Source: an uncultured Prevotellaceae bacterium (lineage in GTDB: Bacteria > Bacteroidota > Bacteroidia > Bacteroidales > Bacteroidaceae). Taken from it: a stretch of 64,000 nucleotides of DNA. The stretch covers positions 62,001-126,000 of the forward strand of contig ONCG01000025.1 of assembly GCA_900316285.1 (NCBI GenBank). The letters are read 5' to 3'. Below the pieces are notes generated by a model that searched no databases, was not told the origin of the DNA, and saw nothing but the letters and a program-made list of their open reading frames with translations. Positions 27,467 through 36,853 of the stretch are shown here, one piece after another. How positions within the stretch are numbered: the stretch's first letter is position 1; every line of letters begins with the position of its first letter. Both the position numbers and the translations under genes were made by a program.

Positions 27467-29212
27467 ATGAACTGGAGTTCACATGAATTTATCTGGCTCG
27501 ACTGGGTGGTGCTCATCGTCGGCCTTTTAGGAGTTGTGGCAGCCGTGTGGTATGCCATTTGGAAAGACAAGAAAGCCCAGCAGGGCGAAGACTCGTCGGC
27601 TTATCTCTTCGGTAAGGGAGAGCCTTGGTATGTCATTGGTATGGCTATCTTTGCCGCAAACATTGGCTCGGAACACCTTGTAGGTCTGGCCGGTACTGGT
27701 GCAAAGGACGGTGTGGGTATGGCCCACTGGGAGATGCAGGGCTGGATGATTCTCATCCTCGGCTGGCTGTTCGTTCCCTTCTATCAGCTGCTCATCAACA
27801 AAATGGGTAAGATCATTACGATGCCCGACTTCCTGAAGTTCCGCTACACGCAGCGCACAGGTTCTTGGCTGAGCATCATCACACTTGTAGCTTACGTGCT
27901 GACCAAGGTATCGGTGACCGCTTTCACGGGTGGTATCTTCTTCAAGTATCTGCTTGGCATTCCGTTCTGGTATGGTGCCATCGGCCTGATTGCCATCACA
28001 GCTGTGTTCACCGTGTTCGGTGGTATGAAGGGCGTGATGACGCTTTCCACCATTCAGACACCTATTCTTATTATTGGCTCGTTCCTCGTGCTCTTCCTCG
28101 GCCTCGCCGCTCTTGGCGGTGGTAGCATTACCGCTGGTTGGGAGAACATGATGGCTGTGTGTAATGCAGCTCACGACGGCTATGGCACGACCCATATGTT
28201 CCACACCGATCCGGGCGATCCCATGTATCCGCAGTTCCCGGGCTATGTGGTGTTCCTCGGAGCTTCCATCATCGGTTTCTGGTACTGGTGCACTGACCAG
28301 CATATCGTTCAGCGTGTACTCGGTCAGGTGCCTGGCGAGGACAACGCAGAAGTCATGAAGCGTGCCCGTCGTGGTACCATTGCAGCAGGTTTCTTCAAGA
28401 TCCTGCCTTGCTTCATGTTCTTGATTCCCGGTATGATTGCTTACGCCCTCTCACAGAATCCCGATAGCGGTATCGTGATGGACATCACCAACCACGAGTC
28501 TACCGACGGTGCCTTCGCCATGATGGTGAAGAACATCCTGCCTGCTGGTATCAAGGGTATCGTGACCATCGGTTTCGTTTGCGCTCTGGTTGCTTCGCTG
28601 GCAGCATTCTTCAACAGCTGCGCCACTCTCTTCACCGAGGACTTCTACAAGCCCATGAAGAAGGGTAAGAGCGAGGCTCACTACGTGTTCGTAGGTCGTA
28701 CCGCTACGGTGGTGGTTGTGATCCTCGGCCTGCTGTGGATGCCTGTGATGATGTCTATGGGTAACCTCTATAGCTACCTGCAGGACATCCAGTCGCTCAT
28801 CGCTCCGGCTATGGTGGCTGTCTTCACACTGGGTATCTTCTCGAAGAAGATCACTCCTAAGGCTGGTGAATGGGGCCTCATCGGTGGCTTCACCATCGGT
28901 ATGATTCGTCTGATCACCAATGTCATCACCGACTCTGGCAAGGCTGCTATGGACGGTGCATTCTGGGAGAACACCACATGGTTCTGGCAGACCAACTGGC
29001 TCATCTTTGAGTGCTGGCTGCTGCTGTTCATCATCGTGCTGATGGTTGTGGTGAGCTGCTTCACTCCTGCACCCTCTAAGGCTCAGGTCGATGCCATCAC
29101 CTTCAGCGCTGACTTCAAGAAGTCCATCAAGGAGAGCTGGGGTGTCTTCGATGTGATTGGCACACTGGTCGTTATCGGCCTCTGCGCATGCTTCTACGCT
29201 TACTTCTGGTAA
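27467..29212 (+). CDS. Sodium:sugar symporter, SSS family (SGLT-like)
   Basis: A 581-residue membrane protein with about 14 helices. GKGEPWYVIGMAIFAANIGSEHLVGLAGTGAKDG near residue 45 is the SSS core with the unwound helix 1, FLKFRYTQRTGSW and GFWYWCTDQHIVQRVLG near 275 are sugar-porter signatures, and VCALVASLAAFFNSCATLFTEDFYKP near 385 carries the Na2-site Ser residues. ATG 27467 (MNWSSHEF) is preferred; upstream in-frame codons lie in the hairpin. Substrate arabinose is inferred from neighbours: the same epimerase-symporter-AraR-AraD order is known in Bacteroides arabinose loci. Confidence 0.9.
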   Translation: MNWSSHEFIWLDWVVLIVGLLGVVAAVWYAIWKDKKAQQGEDSSAYLFGKGEPWYVIGMAIFAANIGSEHLVGLAGTGAKDGVGMAHWEMQGWMILILGWLFVPFYQLLINKMGKIITMPDFLKFRYTQRTGSWLSIITLVAYVLTKVSVTAFTGGIFFKYLLGIPFWYGAIGLIAITAVFTVFGGMKGVMTLSTIQTPILIIGSFLVLFLGLAALGGGSITAGWENMMAVCNAAHDGYGTTHMFHTDPGDPMYPQFPGYVVFLGASIIGFWYWCTDQHIVQRVLGQVPGEDNAEVMKRARRGTIAAGFFKILPCFMFLIPGMIAYALSQNPDSGIVMDITNHESTDGAFAMMVKNILPAGIKGIVTIGFVCALVASLAAFFNSCATLFTEDFYKPMKKGKSEAHYVFVGRTATVVVVILGLLWMPVMMSMGNLYSYLQDIQSLIAPAMVAVFTLGIFSKKITPKAGEWGLIGGFTIGMIRLITNVITDSGKAAMDGAFWENTTWFWQTNWLIFECWLLLFIIVLMVVVSCFTPAPSKAQVDAITFSADFKKSIKESWGVFDVIGTLVVIGLCACFYAYFW

Positions 29213-29222
29213 TCGCCATCTG

Positions 29223-29275
29223 CTAAGTCTGAGGGGTTGGGCATCATCTGAAAAAGCTCATTCCCTCAGACTTAG
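29223..29275 (+). terminator. Hairpin between the symporter gene and araR
   Basis: A perfect 13-bp stem CTAAGTCTGAGGG / CCCTCAGACTTAG (29223-29235 and 29263-29275) around a 27-base loop with no T-run after it. Probably partial termination or transcript stabilisation before araR. Confidence 0.55.
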
Positions 29276-29344
29276 AACTAACAGATTTCTAATTGCTAAC
29301 GCTTGCAAACTCCCTGTCCCTCATTCAGTAGGGGCAAACAACTA

Positions 29345-30022
29345 ATGACTCAATACTATCGTGAACATTCGAAGGTCTGGGTATCGGTGGACTGCATCGT
29401 GTTCGGATTCGAGAACAACCAATTGAAGCTGCTCATCGGACGGCGACAGATGGATCCTGGACGTGGCGAATGGTCACTCTACGGAGGATTCGTCAGAGAC
29501 GATGAGGGCCTCGATGAAGCAGCCAACAGGGTGCTCTACTCCCTCACTGGACTGAAAGAGATCTACATGAAGCAGGTGGGAGCGTTCGGAGCCGTCGACC
29601 GCGATCCCGGCGAACGCGTCATCTCGGTGGCATACTGTGCACTTATCAATGTCAACGACTACGACGACAAGCTGCGCCAGCAGTACGAACTGGAGTGGGC
29701 CGACCTCGGCCAGCTGCCGAAACTCTACTCCGACCACAACCAGATGGTTAGCAAAGCCATCTCCCTGCTGCGCCGACGCATTAAGACCGAGCCGCTGAGC
29801 TTCAACCTGCTGCCCGACCTCTTCACGCTCACACAGCTGCAACACGTCTATGAAGCCATTCTTGGCAGTCCCATTGACAAGCGAAACTTCCGAAAGCGCA
29901 TCAAACAAATCGACTTTATTGAGAAGACTGAGCTCATCGACAAGAAAACCTCGAAACGCGGAGCCGCCCTCTATCGTTTCAACAAGAAGATGTATGCCGA
30001 TGATCCGACGTTCAAACTGTAA
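29345..30022 (+). CDS. araR: AraR-type NUDIX/winged-helix arabinose regulator
   Basis: A 225-residue regulator. The N-terminal NUDIX-like domain (about 1-145) starts [22 protein letters not shown]; its NUDIX box reads [24 protein letters not shown], keeping G, E and R but losing the REUxEE glutamates, so it should bind a ligand rather than hydrolyse. The C-terminal winged helix follows from [19 protein letters not shown]. The NrtR/AraR family in Bacteroides senses arabinose, and the flanking araD, araA and araB genes make that assignment strong. ATG 29345 is preferred over 29303. No operator site was identified. Confidence 0.88.
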   Translation: MTQYYREHSKVWVSVDCIVFGFENNQLKLLIGRRQMDPGRGEWSLYGGFVRDDEGLDEAANRVLYSLTGLKEIYMKQVGAFGAVDRDPGERVISVAYCALINVNDYDDKLRQQYELEWADLGQLPKLYSDHNQMVSKAISLLRRRIKTEPLSFNLLPDLFTLTQLQHVYEAILGSPIDKRNFRKRIKQIDFIEKTELIDKKTSKRGAALYRFNKKMYADDPTFKL

Positions 30023-30057
30023 CTTCAACAACCCTAACTTTAAAACCAAAACACTTT

Positions 30058-30765
30058 ATGCTTGAAGAACTGAAAGAGAAAGTATTCCGTGCAAACCTCG
30101 ACCTGGTGAAGCACAATCTCGTTATCTTTACCTGGGGCAACGTCTCGGGCATCGACCGTGAAAAAGGACTGGTGGTCATCAAGCCATCGGGTGTCGACTA
30201 CGACACCATGAAAGCCAGCGACATGGTCGTGGTCGACCTTGAAACAGGCAAGGTGGTGGAAGGCGACCTGAATCCGTCGTCAGACACCCCAACCCATCTG
30301 GTACTCTACAGAACATATCCCGAAATCGGAGGCGTCGTGCACACCCACTCCACCTATGCAACCGCTTGGGCACAGGCCGGACGCGACATCCCCAACATCG
30401 GCACCACACATGCCGACTACTTCCACGATGCCATTCCCTGCACCGACGACATGACCGAGGCTGAGGTGAAAGGCAACTACGAGCTGGAGACGGGTAACGT
30501 CATCGTGAAGCGTCTCACCTACGGGAAGATCAATCCCGTCCACACACCCGGCGTACTCGTGAAGAACCACGGTCCGTTCTCATGGGGCAAGGATGCCGAC
30601 AACGCCGTTTACAACGCTGTCGTCATGGAGCAGGTGGCCAAGATGGCATTCGTTTCGTTTGCCGTCAACCCTCACACCACGATGAATCCGCTGCTCATCG
30701 AGAAGCACTTCTCACGCAAGCACGGTCCCAACGCTTATTACGGCCAGAAGGGTCAGAAGCACTAA
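30058..30765 (+). CDS. araD: L-ribulose-5-phosphate 4-epimerase
   Basis: A 235-residue class II aldolase-fold enzyme that converts L-ribulose-5-phosphate to D-xylulose-5-phosphate. Seen: [25 protein letters not shown] near residue 22, [31 protein letters not shown] near 75 with the zinc His pair, and [21 protein letters not shown] near 170 with the third His. Length matches AraD of other bacteria. It is 35 bases after araR and 80 before araA. Nothing is missing from the active site. Confidence 0.96.
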   Translation: MLEELKEKVFRANLDLVKHNLVIFTWGNVSGIDREKGLVVIKPSGVDYDTMKASDMVVVDLETGKVVEGDLNPSSDTPTHLVLYRTYPEIGGVVHTHSTYATAWAQAGRDIPNIGTTHADYFHDAIPCTDDMTEAEVKGNYELETGNVIVKRLTYGKINPVHTPGVLVKNHGPFSWGKDADNAVYNAVVMEQVAKMAFVSFAVNPHTTMNPLLIEKHFSRKHGPNAYYGQKGQKH

Positions 30766-30845
30766 TCGCGGACATGATTCATCTCATTAAATCATTATAG
30801 CAAATAAACAAATCATTTTAAACTATTAATTTAAACAAAACAACA

Positions 30846-32384
30846 ATGAAAGCATTCGAGAATTATGAAATTTGGTGGGTAACTGGTGCACAGTTGCTCT
30901 ATGGTGGCGACGCCGTGATTGCTGTCGACGCTCACAGTAAGGAAATGGTAGCAGGACTCAACGAGGGTGGTAACATCCCCGTGAAGATTGTCTACAAAGG
31001 CACTGCCAACTCTTCGAAGGAAGTAGAGCAGGTGATGCTCGCTGCCAACAACGATGAGAAGTGTATCGGTATCATCACATGGATGCACACCTTCTCACCC
31101 GCCAAGATGTGGATCAAGGGTCTGCAGCAGCTGCAGAAGCCCCTCCTCCACTTCCACACACAGTATAACGCTGAGATTCCCTGGGCAACAATGGACATGG
31201 ACTTCATGAACCTGAACCAAAGCGCTCACGGCGACATCGAGTTCGGACACATCTGCACTCGCATGCGTATTGCTCGCAAGGTGGTTTGCGGCTATTGGAA
31301 GGACGAGCAGGCTCAGAAGCAGATTGCCGTTTGGGCACGTGTTGCCGCCGGTGTTGCCGACGCTCACAACGTTCGCTGCCTGATGTTCGGTATGAACATG
31401 AACAACGTTGCTGTTACCGATGGCGACCGCGTAGAGTTCGAGCAACGTCTGGGCTACCATGTTGACTACTATCCCGTTTCATCGCTGATGGAGTACTACA
31501 AGAAGGTAACCGACGCCGAGGCTGACGAATTGGTTGAGGAGTACAAGAAGCTCTACACCATTAAGATCGACGAGAGCGGTGAGGAAGTATACTGGGAGAA
31601 GGTGAAGAACTCGGCAAAGGCTGAGATTGCCCTGCGCCGCGTGCTGAAGGATGAGGGCGCTACTGCCTTCACCACCAACTTCGACGACCTCGGCGATGCC
31701 AACATCGACGATCCTAACTTCTGCGGCTTCGACCAGATTCCTGGTCTGGCTTCGCAGCGCCTCATGCAGGAAGGCTATGGCTTCGGTGCCGAGGGCGACT
31801 GGAAGACAGCTTGCCTGTATCGCACTCTGTGGGTCATCCAGCAGGGCATGCCGAAGGGATGCTCCTTCCTTGAGGACTACACACTGAACTTCGCCGGCGA
31901 CCGCTCATCTTGCCTGCAGAGCCACATGCTCGAGGTTTGCCCGCTCATCGCTGTCGACAAACCCAAACTCGAGGTTCACTTCCTCGGCATCGGTATCCGC
32001 AAGCAGCAGACCGCACGCCTCGTCTTCACATCGAAGGTTGGCCGTGGCATCAAGGCCACCGTCGTTGACCTCGGCAACCGCTTCCGCCTGATTTCTCAGG
32101 AGGTGGAGTGCATCGAGCCGAAGCCCATGCCAAACCTGCCCGTGGCCAGCGCCCTCTGGGTTCCGCAGCCCACATTCGAGATTGGTGCAGGTGCCTGGAT
32201 TCTCGCCGGTGGTACTCACCACAGCGCCTTCTCCTACGACATCACCGAGGAGTACTGGGAAGACTTCGCTGAGATGGTCGGCATCGAGTATGTCAAGATC
32301 AACAAGGACACGAAGACCAGCGAGTTCAAGCAGACGCTCCGCAACAACGAGGTGTACTTCATGTTGAACAAAGCTCTGAAGTAA
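30846..32384 (+). CDS. araA: L-arabinose isomerase
   Basis: A 512-residue AraA that converts L-arabinose to L-ribulose. The N-terminus [18 protein letters not shown], the [14 protein letters not shown] segment near residue 80, [14 protein letters not shown] near 130, [19 protein letters not shown] near 317 with a metal-ligand Glu, FLEDYTLNF near 340 with another, and [23 protein letters not shown] near 455 with the metal His are all present. It is followed after 4 bases by the kinase gene, so translation is probably coupled. Confidence 0.97.
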   Translation: MKAFENYEIWWVTGAQLLYGGDAVIAVDAHSKEMVAGLNEGGNIPVKIVYKGTANSSKEVEQVMLAANNDEKCIGIITWMHTFSPAKMWIKGLQQLQKPLLHFHTQYNAEIPWATMDMDFMNLNQSAHGDIEFGHICTRMRIARKVVCGYWKDEQAQKQIAVWARVAAGVADAHNVRCLMFGMNMNNVAVTDGDRVEFEQRLGYHVDYYPVSSLMEYYKKVTDAEADELVEEYKKLYTIKIDESGEEVYWEKVKNSAKAEIALRRVLKDEGATAFTTNFDDLGDANIDDPNFCGFDQIPGLASQRLMQEGYGFGAEGDWKTACLYRTLWVIQQGMPKGCSFLEDYTLNFAGDRSSCLQSHMLEVCPLIAVDKPKLEVHFLGIGIRKQQTARLVFTSKVGRGIKATVVDLGNRFRLISQEVECIEPKPMPNLPVASALWVPQPTFEIGAGAWILAGGTHHSAFSYDITEEYWEDFAEMVGIEYVKINKDTKTSEFKQTLRNNEVYFMLNKALK

Positions 32385-32388
32385 TCCT

Positions 32389-33981
32389 ATGACTACTAAG
32401 CAAGTAATTGAAAGCGGTAAAGCCATTCTCGGTATCGAGTTTGGCTCTACCCGCATCAAGGCCGTCCTCATCGACGAGCAGAACAAGCCCATCGCACAAG
32501 GTTCGCACGAGTGGGAAAACCAGCTCGTCGACGGACTCTGGACCTACAGCATCGAAGCTATCTGGAACGGACTGCAGGACTGCTATGCCGACCTTCGCAA
32601 GGACGTGAAAGCTCAATACGACTGCGAAATCGAGAAGCTCGCCGCCATCGGCATCAGCGCTATGATGCACGGCTACATGGCTTTCAACGAGCAGCAGGAA
32701 ATCCTCGTGCCCTTCCGCACATGGCGTAACACCAACACGGGCAAGGCAGCTGCCGAGCTGAGCAAGCTCTTCAACTACAACATTCCCCTGCGTTGGAGCA
32801 TCAGCCATCTGTATGAGTGCATTCTCGAGGAGAACGAGCACGTGAAGGACATCAAGTTCCTCACCACGCTGGCTGGCTACATCCACTGGCAGCTCACTGG
32901 TGAGTTTGTGCTGGGCGTCGGCGATGCATCGGGTATGATTCCCATCGATCCCGCCACGAAGACCTACGATGCCGAGATGGTACGCAAGTTCGACGAGCTC
33001 ATCGCTCCGCGTGGCTTCTCATGGAAGCTGCTCGACATCCTGCCCAAGTCGCTGAACGCTGGCGAGGCTGCAGGTGTGCTCACCGAGAAGGGTGCCAAGT
33101 GCCTCGACCCCAGTGGTCATCTGCAGGCAGGCGTTCCCCTCTGTCCTCCCGAGGGCGATGCCGGCACGGGCATGGTAGCTACCAATGCCGTGAAGCAGCG
33201 CACGGGTAATGTCTCCGCTGGAACGTCGTCGTTCTCGATGATTGTGCTCGAGAAGCCGCTCAGCAAACCCTACGAGCCCATCGACCTCGTCACCACTCCC
33301 GACGGATCGCTCGTCGCAATGGTACACTGCAACAACTGCACCAGCGAGATCAACGCATGGGTAGGCCTGTTCAAGGAGTATCAGCAGCTGCTCGGCGTGC
33401 CCGTTGACATGAATAAGCTCTACACCACCCTCTTCAACGCTGCCCTCGAAGGCGACGCCGACTGCGGTGGACTGATGGCCTACAACTACGTCTCGGGTGA
33501 GCCCGTCACAGGTCTTGCCGAGGGCCGTCCTCTCTTCGTTCGCTCTGCCAACGACAAGTTCTCGCTTGCCAACTTCATGCGCGCCCAGCTCTACGGAGCC
33601 ATCGCCGTGCTGAAGTTCGGTAACGACATCCTGTTCAAGGAAGAGAACATCGAGGTTGACCGTATCACAGGTCATGGTGGCTACTTCAAGACTGCCGGCG
33701 TAGGTCAGCGCATGCTGGCTGCTGCCCTGAACTCGCCTATCTCCGTCATGGAGACTGCTGGCGAAGGCGGTGCATGGGGTATCGCCCTGCTCGCAGGCTA
33801 TCTGGTGAACAATGCCGACAAGAAGCCGCTCGCCGACTACCTTGAGGACGTTGTCTTCGCTGGCAACACAGGCACCGAGATTGCTCCTACGGCAGAAGAC
33901 GTTGAGGGCTTCAATCGCTACATCGAAGCTTACAAGCGTGGCCTCGCCATCGAACAGGCTGCAGTAGCCAACAAGGCATAA
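32389..33981 (+). CDS. araB: FGGY-family ribulokinase
   Basis: A 530-residue FGGY carbohydrate kinase. [24 protein letters not shown] at residue 14 is the first phosphate-binding strand, [15 protein letters not shown] gives the next conserved block, [13 protein letters not shown] near 260 and [14 protein letters not shown] near 275 form the catalytic centre, and [28 protein letters not shown] near 425 holds the adenosine-binding motif. In this operon it must phosphorylate L-ribulose, though the fold also covers xylulose kinases. It is the last gene before a strong terminator. Confidence 0.92.
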   Translation: MTTKQVIESGKAILGIEFGSTRIKAVLIDEQNKPIAQGSHEWENQLVDGLWTYSIEAIWNGLQDCYADLRKDVKAQYDCEIEKLAAIGISAMMHGYMAFNEQQEILVPFRTWRNTNTGKAAAELSKLFNYNIPLRWSISHLYECILEENEHVKDIKFLTTLAGYIHWQLTGEFVLGVGDASGMIPIDPATKTYDAEMVRKFDELIAPRGFSWKLLDILPKSLNAGEAAGVLTEKGAKCLDPSGHLQAGVPLCPPEGDAGTGMVATNAVKQRTGNVSAGTSSFSMIVLEKPLSKPYEPIDLVTTPDGSLVAMVHCNNCTSEINAWVGLFKEYQQLLGVPVDMNKLYTTLFNAALEGDADCGGLMAYNYVSGEPVTGLAEGRPLFVRSANDKFSLANFMRAQLYGAIAVLKFGNDILFKEENIEVDRITGHGGYFKTAGVGQRMLAAALNSPISVMETAGEGGAWGIALLAGYLVNNADKKPLADYLEDVVFAGNTGTEIAPTAEDVEGFNRYIEAYKRGLAIEQAAVANKA

Positions 33982-34000
33982 GCACCTCATTCAACAAAAC

Positions 34001-34037
34001 AGGCCGTAACCCTCGGCGGTTACGGCCTGTTTTTTTG
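34001..34037 (+). terminator. Intrinsic terminator of the arabinose operon
   Basis: AGGCCGTAACC / GGTTACGGCCT (34001-34011 and 34018-34028), 6-base loop, then a run of T interrupted by one G. Confidence 0.95.
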
Positions 34038-34103
34038 TTATCCCTTTTTATCCTAATTAAGTTTTTTTCGTATTATTTATTAGGTGGAATCGATAAATGT
34101 TAT

Positions 34104-34111
34104 TACCTTTG
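34104..34111 (+). promoter_or_regulatory. -7 box TACCTTTG for the M49-like lipoprotein gene
   Basis: TACCTTTG 65 bases before the ATG at 34176, downstream of the arabinose terminator, so this gene is a separate transcription unit. Confidence 0.7.
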
Positions 34112-34175
34112 CACAATTATTGCGGTTACTTGCTGCACAAGTAAGATTACGATAATATATAAACCATATAGAAAA

Positions 34176-35780
34176 ATGAAAAAGTCATTTATTATCCCTG
34201 TCCTTGCGCTTGTCGCAATGGTTTCGTGCAATCAAAAAGAGAGTTCTCCATTTGAATGGAACACCTCGAAGTATGCCGTGGTGGACATTGAAGTCCCCGA
34301 CCTTAGCGGCATCACCGATAATGGTAAAGAGGTTCTTAATCTGTATCGCTTCGCTGCCGACGAGGTAGACTCTATCTATTGGGAACAGTACTTCGGCGAC
34401 AAGAAGTCGCTCTTAGACAACATCACCGATTCTGTCCAGAGGACATTTGCCGAAATCAACTACGGCCCATGGGATCGCCAAGACGGAAAATCGTTCGTCG
34501 AAGGCTATGCCGACCGTACCCCAGGTGCAGGTTTCTATCCTGCCGACATGACGGCCGAAGAGTTTGAAGCCTACAACAATCCCGACAAGAACAGCCCCTA
34601 CACGCTGATTCGTCGCGCCAAGGACGGTTCTCTGGAGACAGTATGGTATCACGACGCTTTTGCCAGGCACATCGAAAAGATTGCCAACTATCTGAAAGCA
34701 GCTGCCGACATCACCATCAAGCCCAGCGTGAGAAACTACCTGCTCAGCAAGATTGAAGCCCTCCGTACCGACCGCTATTATGACAGCGGCATCGCCTGGC
34801 TTGACATGAACGACAGCAAGATGGACCTGGTGATTGGCCCGAACGAAGTTGTCGACGACCAACTGATGGGCATCAAACGCTCTTACGAGGCATACGTATT
34901 GCTCAAGAACCAACAACGCACAGAGGAACTGATGGAGTTTGTCTCACGCATCGGTGAGTTCCAGCAGGACCTCCCCTGCGACTCTGCATACAAGACCTTC
35001 CAGCCAGGAACAGGTTCGAACATATTCGCTTGCGATGCCCTCTACTATGCCGGAAAGGCCAATGCTGGCGTGAAGGTCATCGCTCTGAATCTGCCGTTCG
35101 ACAATGATGTGCAGCGCGACAAGGGAACACGCACCATCCTTCTTGATAATATCATCAGGGCAAAATACAATAACATCATCCTCCCCGCAGGAAAAGTGCT
35201 GCTGACACTTGAAGCTAGCGAACATCTCTTGGGAGATGCCTTCTACTGGAACATTGTCTTCCGCGAGGTTGCTCACGGTCTTGGCGTAAAAGAGACCATC
35301 AATGGAAAAGGCAGCGTGGAGCAGGCTCTGGGTAGCGTGGCCCCCACATTGGAAGAATTGAAGGCCACCGCAGCAGGTGTGTTGCTCGTATGCCATTTGC
35401 AGAAGCACTTCGAGATTCGCCACATCTTTGGCAAGGAAGAGGCGCTGAACACCTTCTTTGTCTCTCTCGTCCGCTCTGAGCGATTCGGTGAAGGTTCAGC
35501 ACTTGGCCGCGCAAACATCATGATCTTCAACTACCTGAAAGAAGCTGGCGCTTTCGAACGCAAGCCGTCAGGTCAGTACATCTTGAACTTGAAGAAGATG
35601 GAAGAATCACTCTCCAATCTTACATCACTTGTGCTCAAAATACAAGCCACAGGCGACAAGGCCGCTGCTGATGAGTTGGAAGCAAAATACTCAAAGACTT
35701 CCAAGGAGTTTGAGGCCGACAAACAGAACCTGATTGTGGCAGGTGTTCCTACCGACATCAGATTCAACTTCAAGAGATAA
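34176..35780 (+). CDS. M49-like (dipeptidyl peptidase III family) lipoprotein with damaged zinc site
   Basis: A 534-residue lipoprotein: MKKSFIIPVLALVAMVSC, Cys19. The body resembles Bacteroidota M49-type lipoproteins (YYAGKANAGVKVIALNLPFDNDVQRDKGTRTI near 280; HGLGVKETINGKGSV near 367). The zinc motif, HExxH in relatives, here reads REVAH (363-367), with Arg in place of the first His. The second motif, remembered as EEGKAD, reads EELKAT (393-398). The codon is CGC, one transition from CAC. The frame is intact for the full expected length, so it is not an obvious pseudogene. Proteolytic activity is doubtful; it may be a binding protein. ATG 34176 is preferred because the signal starts there. 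Confidence 0.75.
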   Translation: MKKSFIIPVLALVAMVSCNQKESSPFEWNTSKYAVVDIEVPDLSGITDNGKEVLNLYRFAADEVDSIYWEQYFGDKKSLLDNITDSVQRTFAEINYGPWDRQDGKSFVEGYADRTPGAGFYPADMTAEEFEAYNNPDKNSPYTLIRRAKDGSLETVWYHDAFARHIEKIANYLKAAADITIKPSVRNYLLSKIEALRTDRYYDSGIAWLDMNDSKMDLVIGPNEVVDDQLMGIKRSYEAYVLLKNQQRTEELMEFVSRIGEFQQDLPCDSAYKTFQPGTGSNIFACDALYYAGKANAGVKVIALNLPFDNDVQRDKGTRTILLDNIIRAKYNNIILPAGKVLLTLEASEHLLGDAFYWNIVFREVAHGLGVKETINGKGSVEQALGSVAPTLEELKATAAGVLLVCHLQKHFEIRHIFGKEEALNTFFVSLVRSERFGEGSALGRANIMIFNYLKEAGAFERKPSGQYILNLKKMEESLSNLTSLVLKIQATGDKAAADELEAKYSKTSKEFEADKQNLIVAGVPTDIRFNFKR

Positions 35781-35846
35781 TCTCTCATAAGTAATCTCTT
35801 TGAGATAACTTGAACCCCAAAAGTTAAAGCATCACGCTCAACAAAC

Positions 35847-35883
35847 GGCGCATCTACCCAATTGGTGGATGCGCCTTTTTTCT
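35847..35883 (+). terminator. Intrinsic terminator of the M49-like gene
   Basis: GGCGCATCTACC pairs with GGTGGATGCGCC (35847-35858 and 35864-35875, one T-G pair), followed by TTTTTTCTTT. Confidence 0.92.
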
Positions 35884-35997
35884 TTGCTACAACCACCACA
35901 CAAAAAACTTTATATCACCCACAGATGCGGATTGTGTTTTATCGGAAAACAGGAAACAACTCGAACAACCGAAACAATATAGTATTTGTCACCAATC

Positions 35998-36150
35998 ATG
36001 TAGGGACGCGACTGTCGCGTTACTGGATTTAGCTTTTCCCTTCCACACACTCGGCTTTGCCACTTTCATAGCGAAGCGGGGAAAGAATGCGGCACGCCGC
36101 GATTCCCTCGCTTCACTCCCCTACCCGTAGCCTTTCCCTACATCTGAGGG
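35998..36150 (+). repeat. GGGACGCG-family element, copy 3
   Basis: It begins ATGTAGGGACGCG and continues GTCGCGTTACTGGATTTAGC, as in copies 1 and 2. It ends near CCCTACATCTGAGG, and includes a GAAGCGGGGAAAGAATG stretch that also occurs at 52489-52504 and a GCGGCACGCCGC palindrome, so it is itself a mosaic. A 22-bp array follows at 36165. Confidence 0.7.
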
Positions 36151-36164
36151 GCAAAAAGTATTAA

Positions 36165-36428
36165 TGCTAGAACACTGCTTTCGTAGTGCTGGAGTACTGC
36201 TTTCGTGAGTCTGGAGCATTGTTCTGATGATACAAGAGCAATACTCCCATACAGCAAATTAACTGATTTTGTTCAGTAAATTAACTTAATTTGATGAGTA
36301 AATTAACTTAATTTGCTAAGTAAAATAACTTAATTTACTGAATAAAATAACTGCTTCCGCATCACAAGAGCATTGAGATAGCATCACCGGAGCAATGCTC
36401 CCGCAACACTATTCCATGCTTCTAGCGA
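36165..36428. repeat. 22-bp periodic array, twelve degenerate units
   Basis: The sequence divides without gaps into twelve 22-base units starting at 36165. Three unit types occur: TGCTNGANNACTGCTTTCG at the left, AGTAAATTAACTTAATTTG in the middle (three to five copies) and CACNGGAGCAATGCTCCCGC-like at the right. Period is conserved better than sequence. No spacers or ORF. The remaining part of the 35781-36853 gap (36430-36690) holds only a small inverted repeat GACGC...GCGTC near 36482-36498. Confidence 0.75.
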
Positions 36429-36689
36429 TTGCAGATCACATGAAAGAGGAATATAATTAAACGATATAGAAAATGGCACAAGACGCTGAAGGCGTCTCCG
36501 CTCAGTAGCCGTGGGGCGGAACGGCCTACGGTTATGCATCATGTGACCTCTTCGAGGTCCTTACGTCAACTCACATAGCTTCTCTTATACAATCAATGAG
36601 CCCGTCCTGCATCATTTGTGTATGAAAACATGTGCAACAAAACTGATTTAGCGACTGATGAAAATCAAAAATTGCACGGTAGGAGTAGA

Positions 36690-36740
36690 AAAAGAACGCC
36701 TTTTGCTTTGTATTTCGCTCACTTATTCGTACCTTTGCAG
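36690..36740 (+). promoter_or_regulatory. Repeat-borne promoter of the AspT/YidE transporter gene
   Basis: TACCTTTG (36730-36737) has TTTG exactly 19 bases upstream and the spacer ATTTCGCTCACTTATTCG shared with 25050-25065. The leader to the ATG at 36854 is about 110 bases and includes the palindrome-like GCCTTATATCGCAAGGC. Confidence 0.78.
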
Positions 36741-36853
36741 CTGAGAAAACGCCTTATATCGCAAGGCGAAGAAGAAAGCAAAAGGATTATTCTGAGCACT
36801 TCAGACTTATAGAAAAAAAAGCAGAGACATGAAAACTCAAAATTTTATTAGAT

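Noticed and set aside
36618..36812. 64-codon frame in the gap before the AspT/YidE gene
   Set aside because: It overlaps the repeat-borne promoter and shows no protein features.
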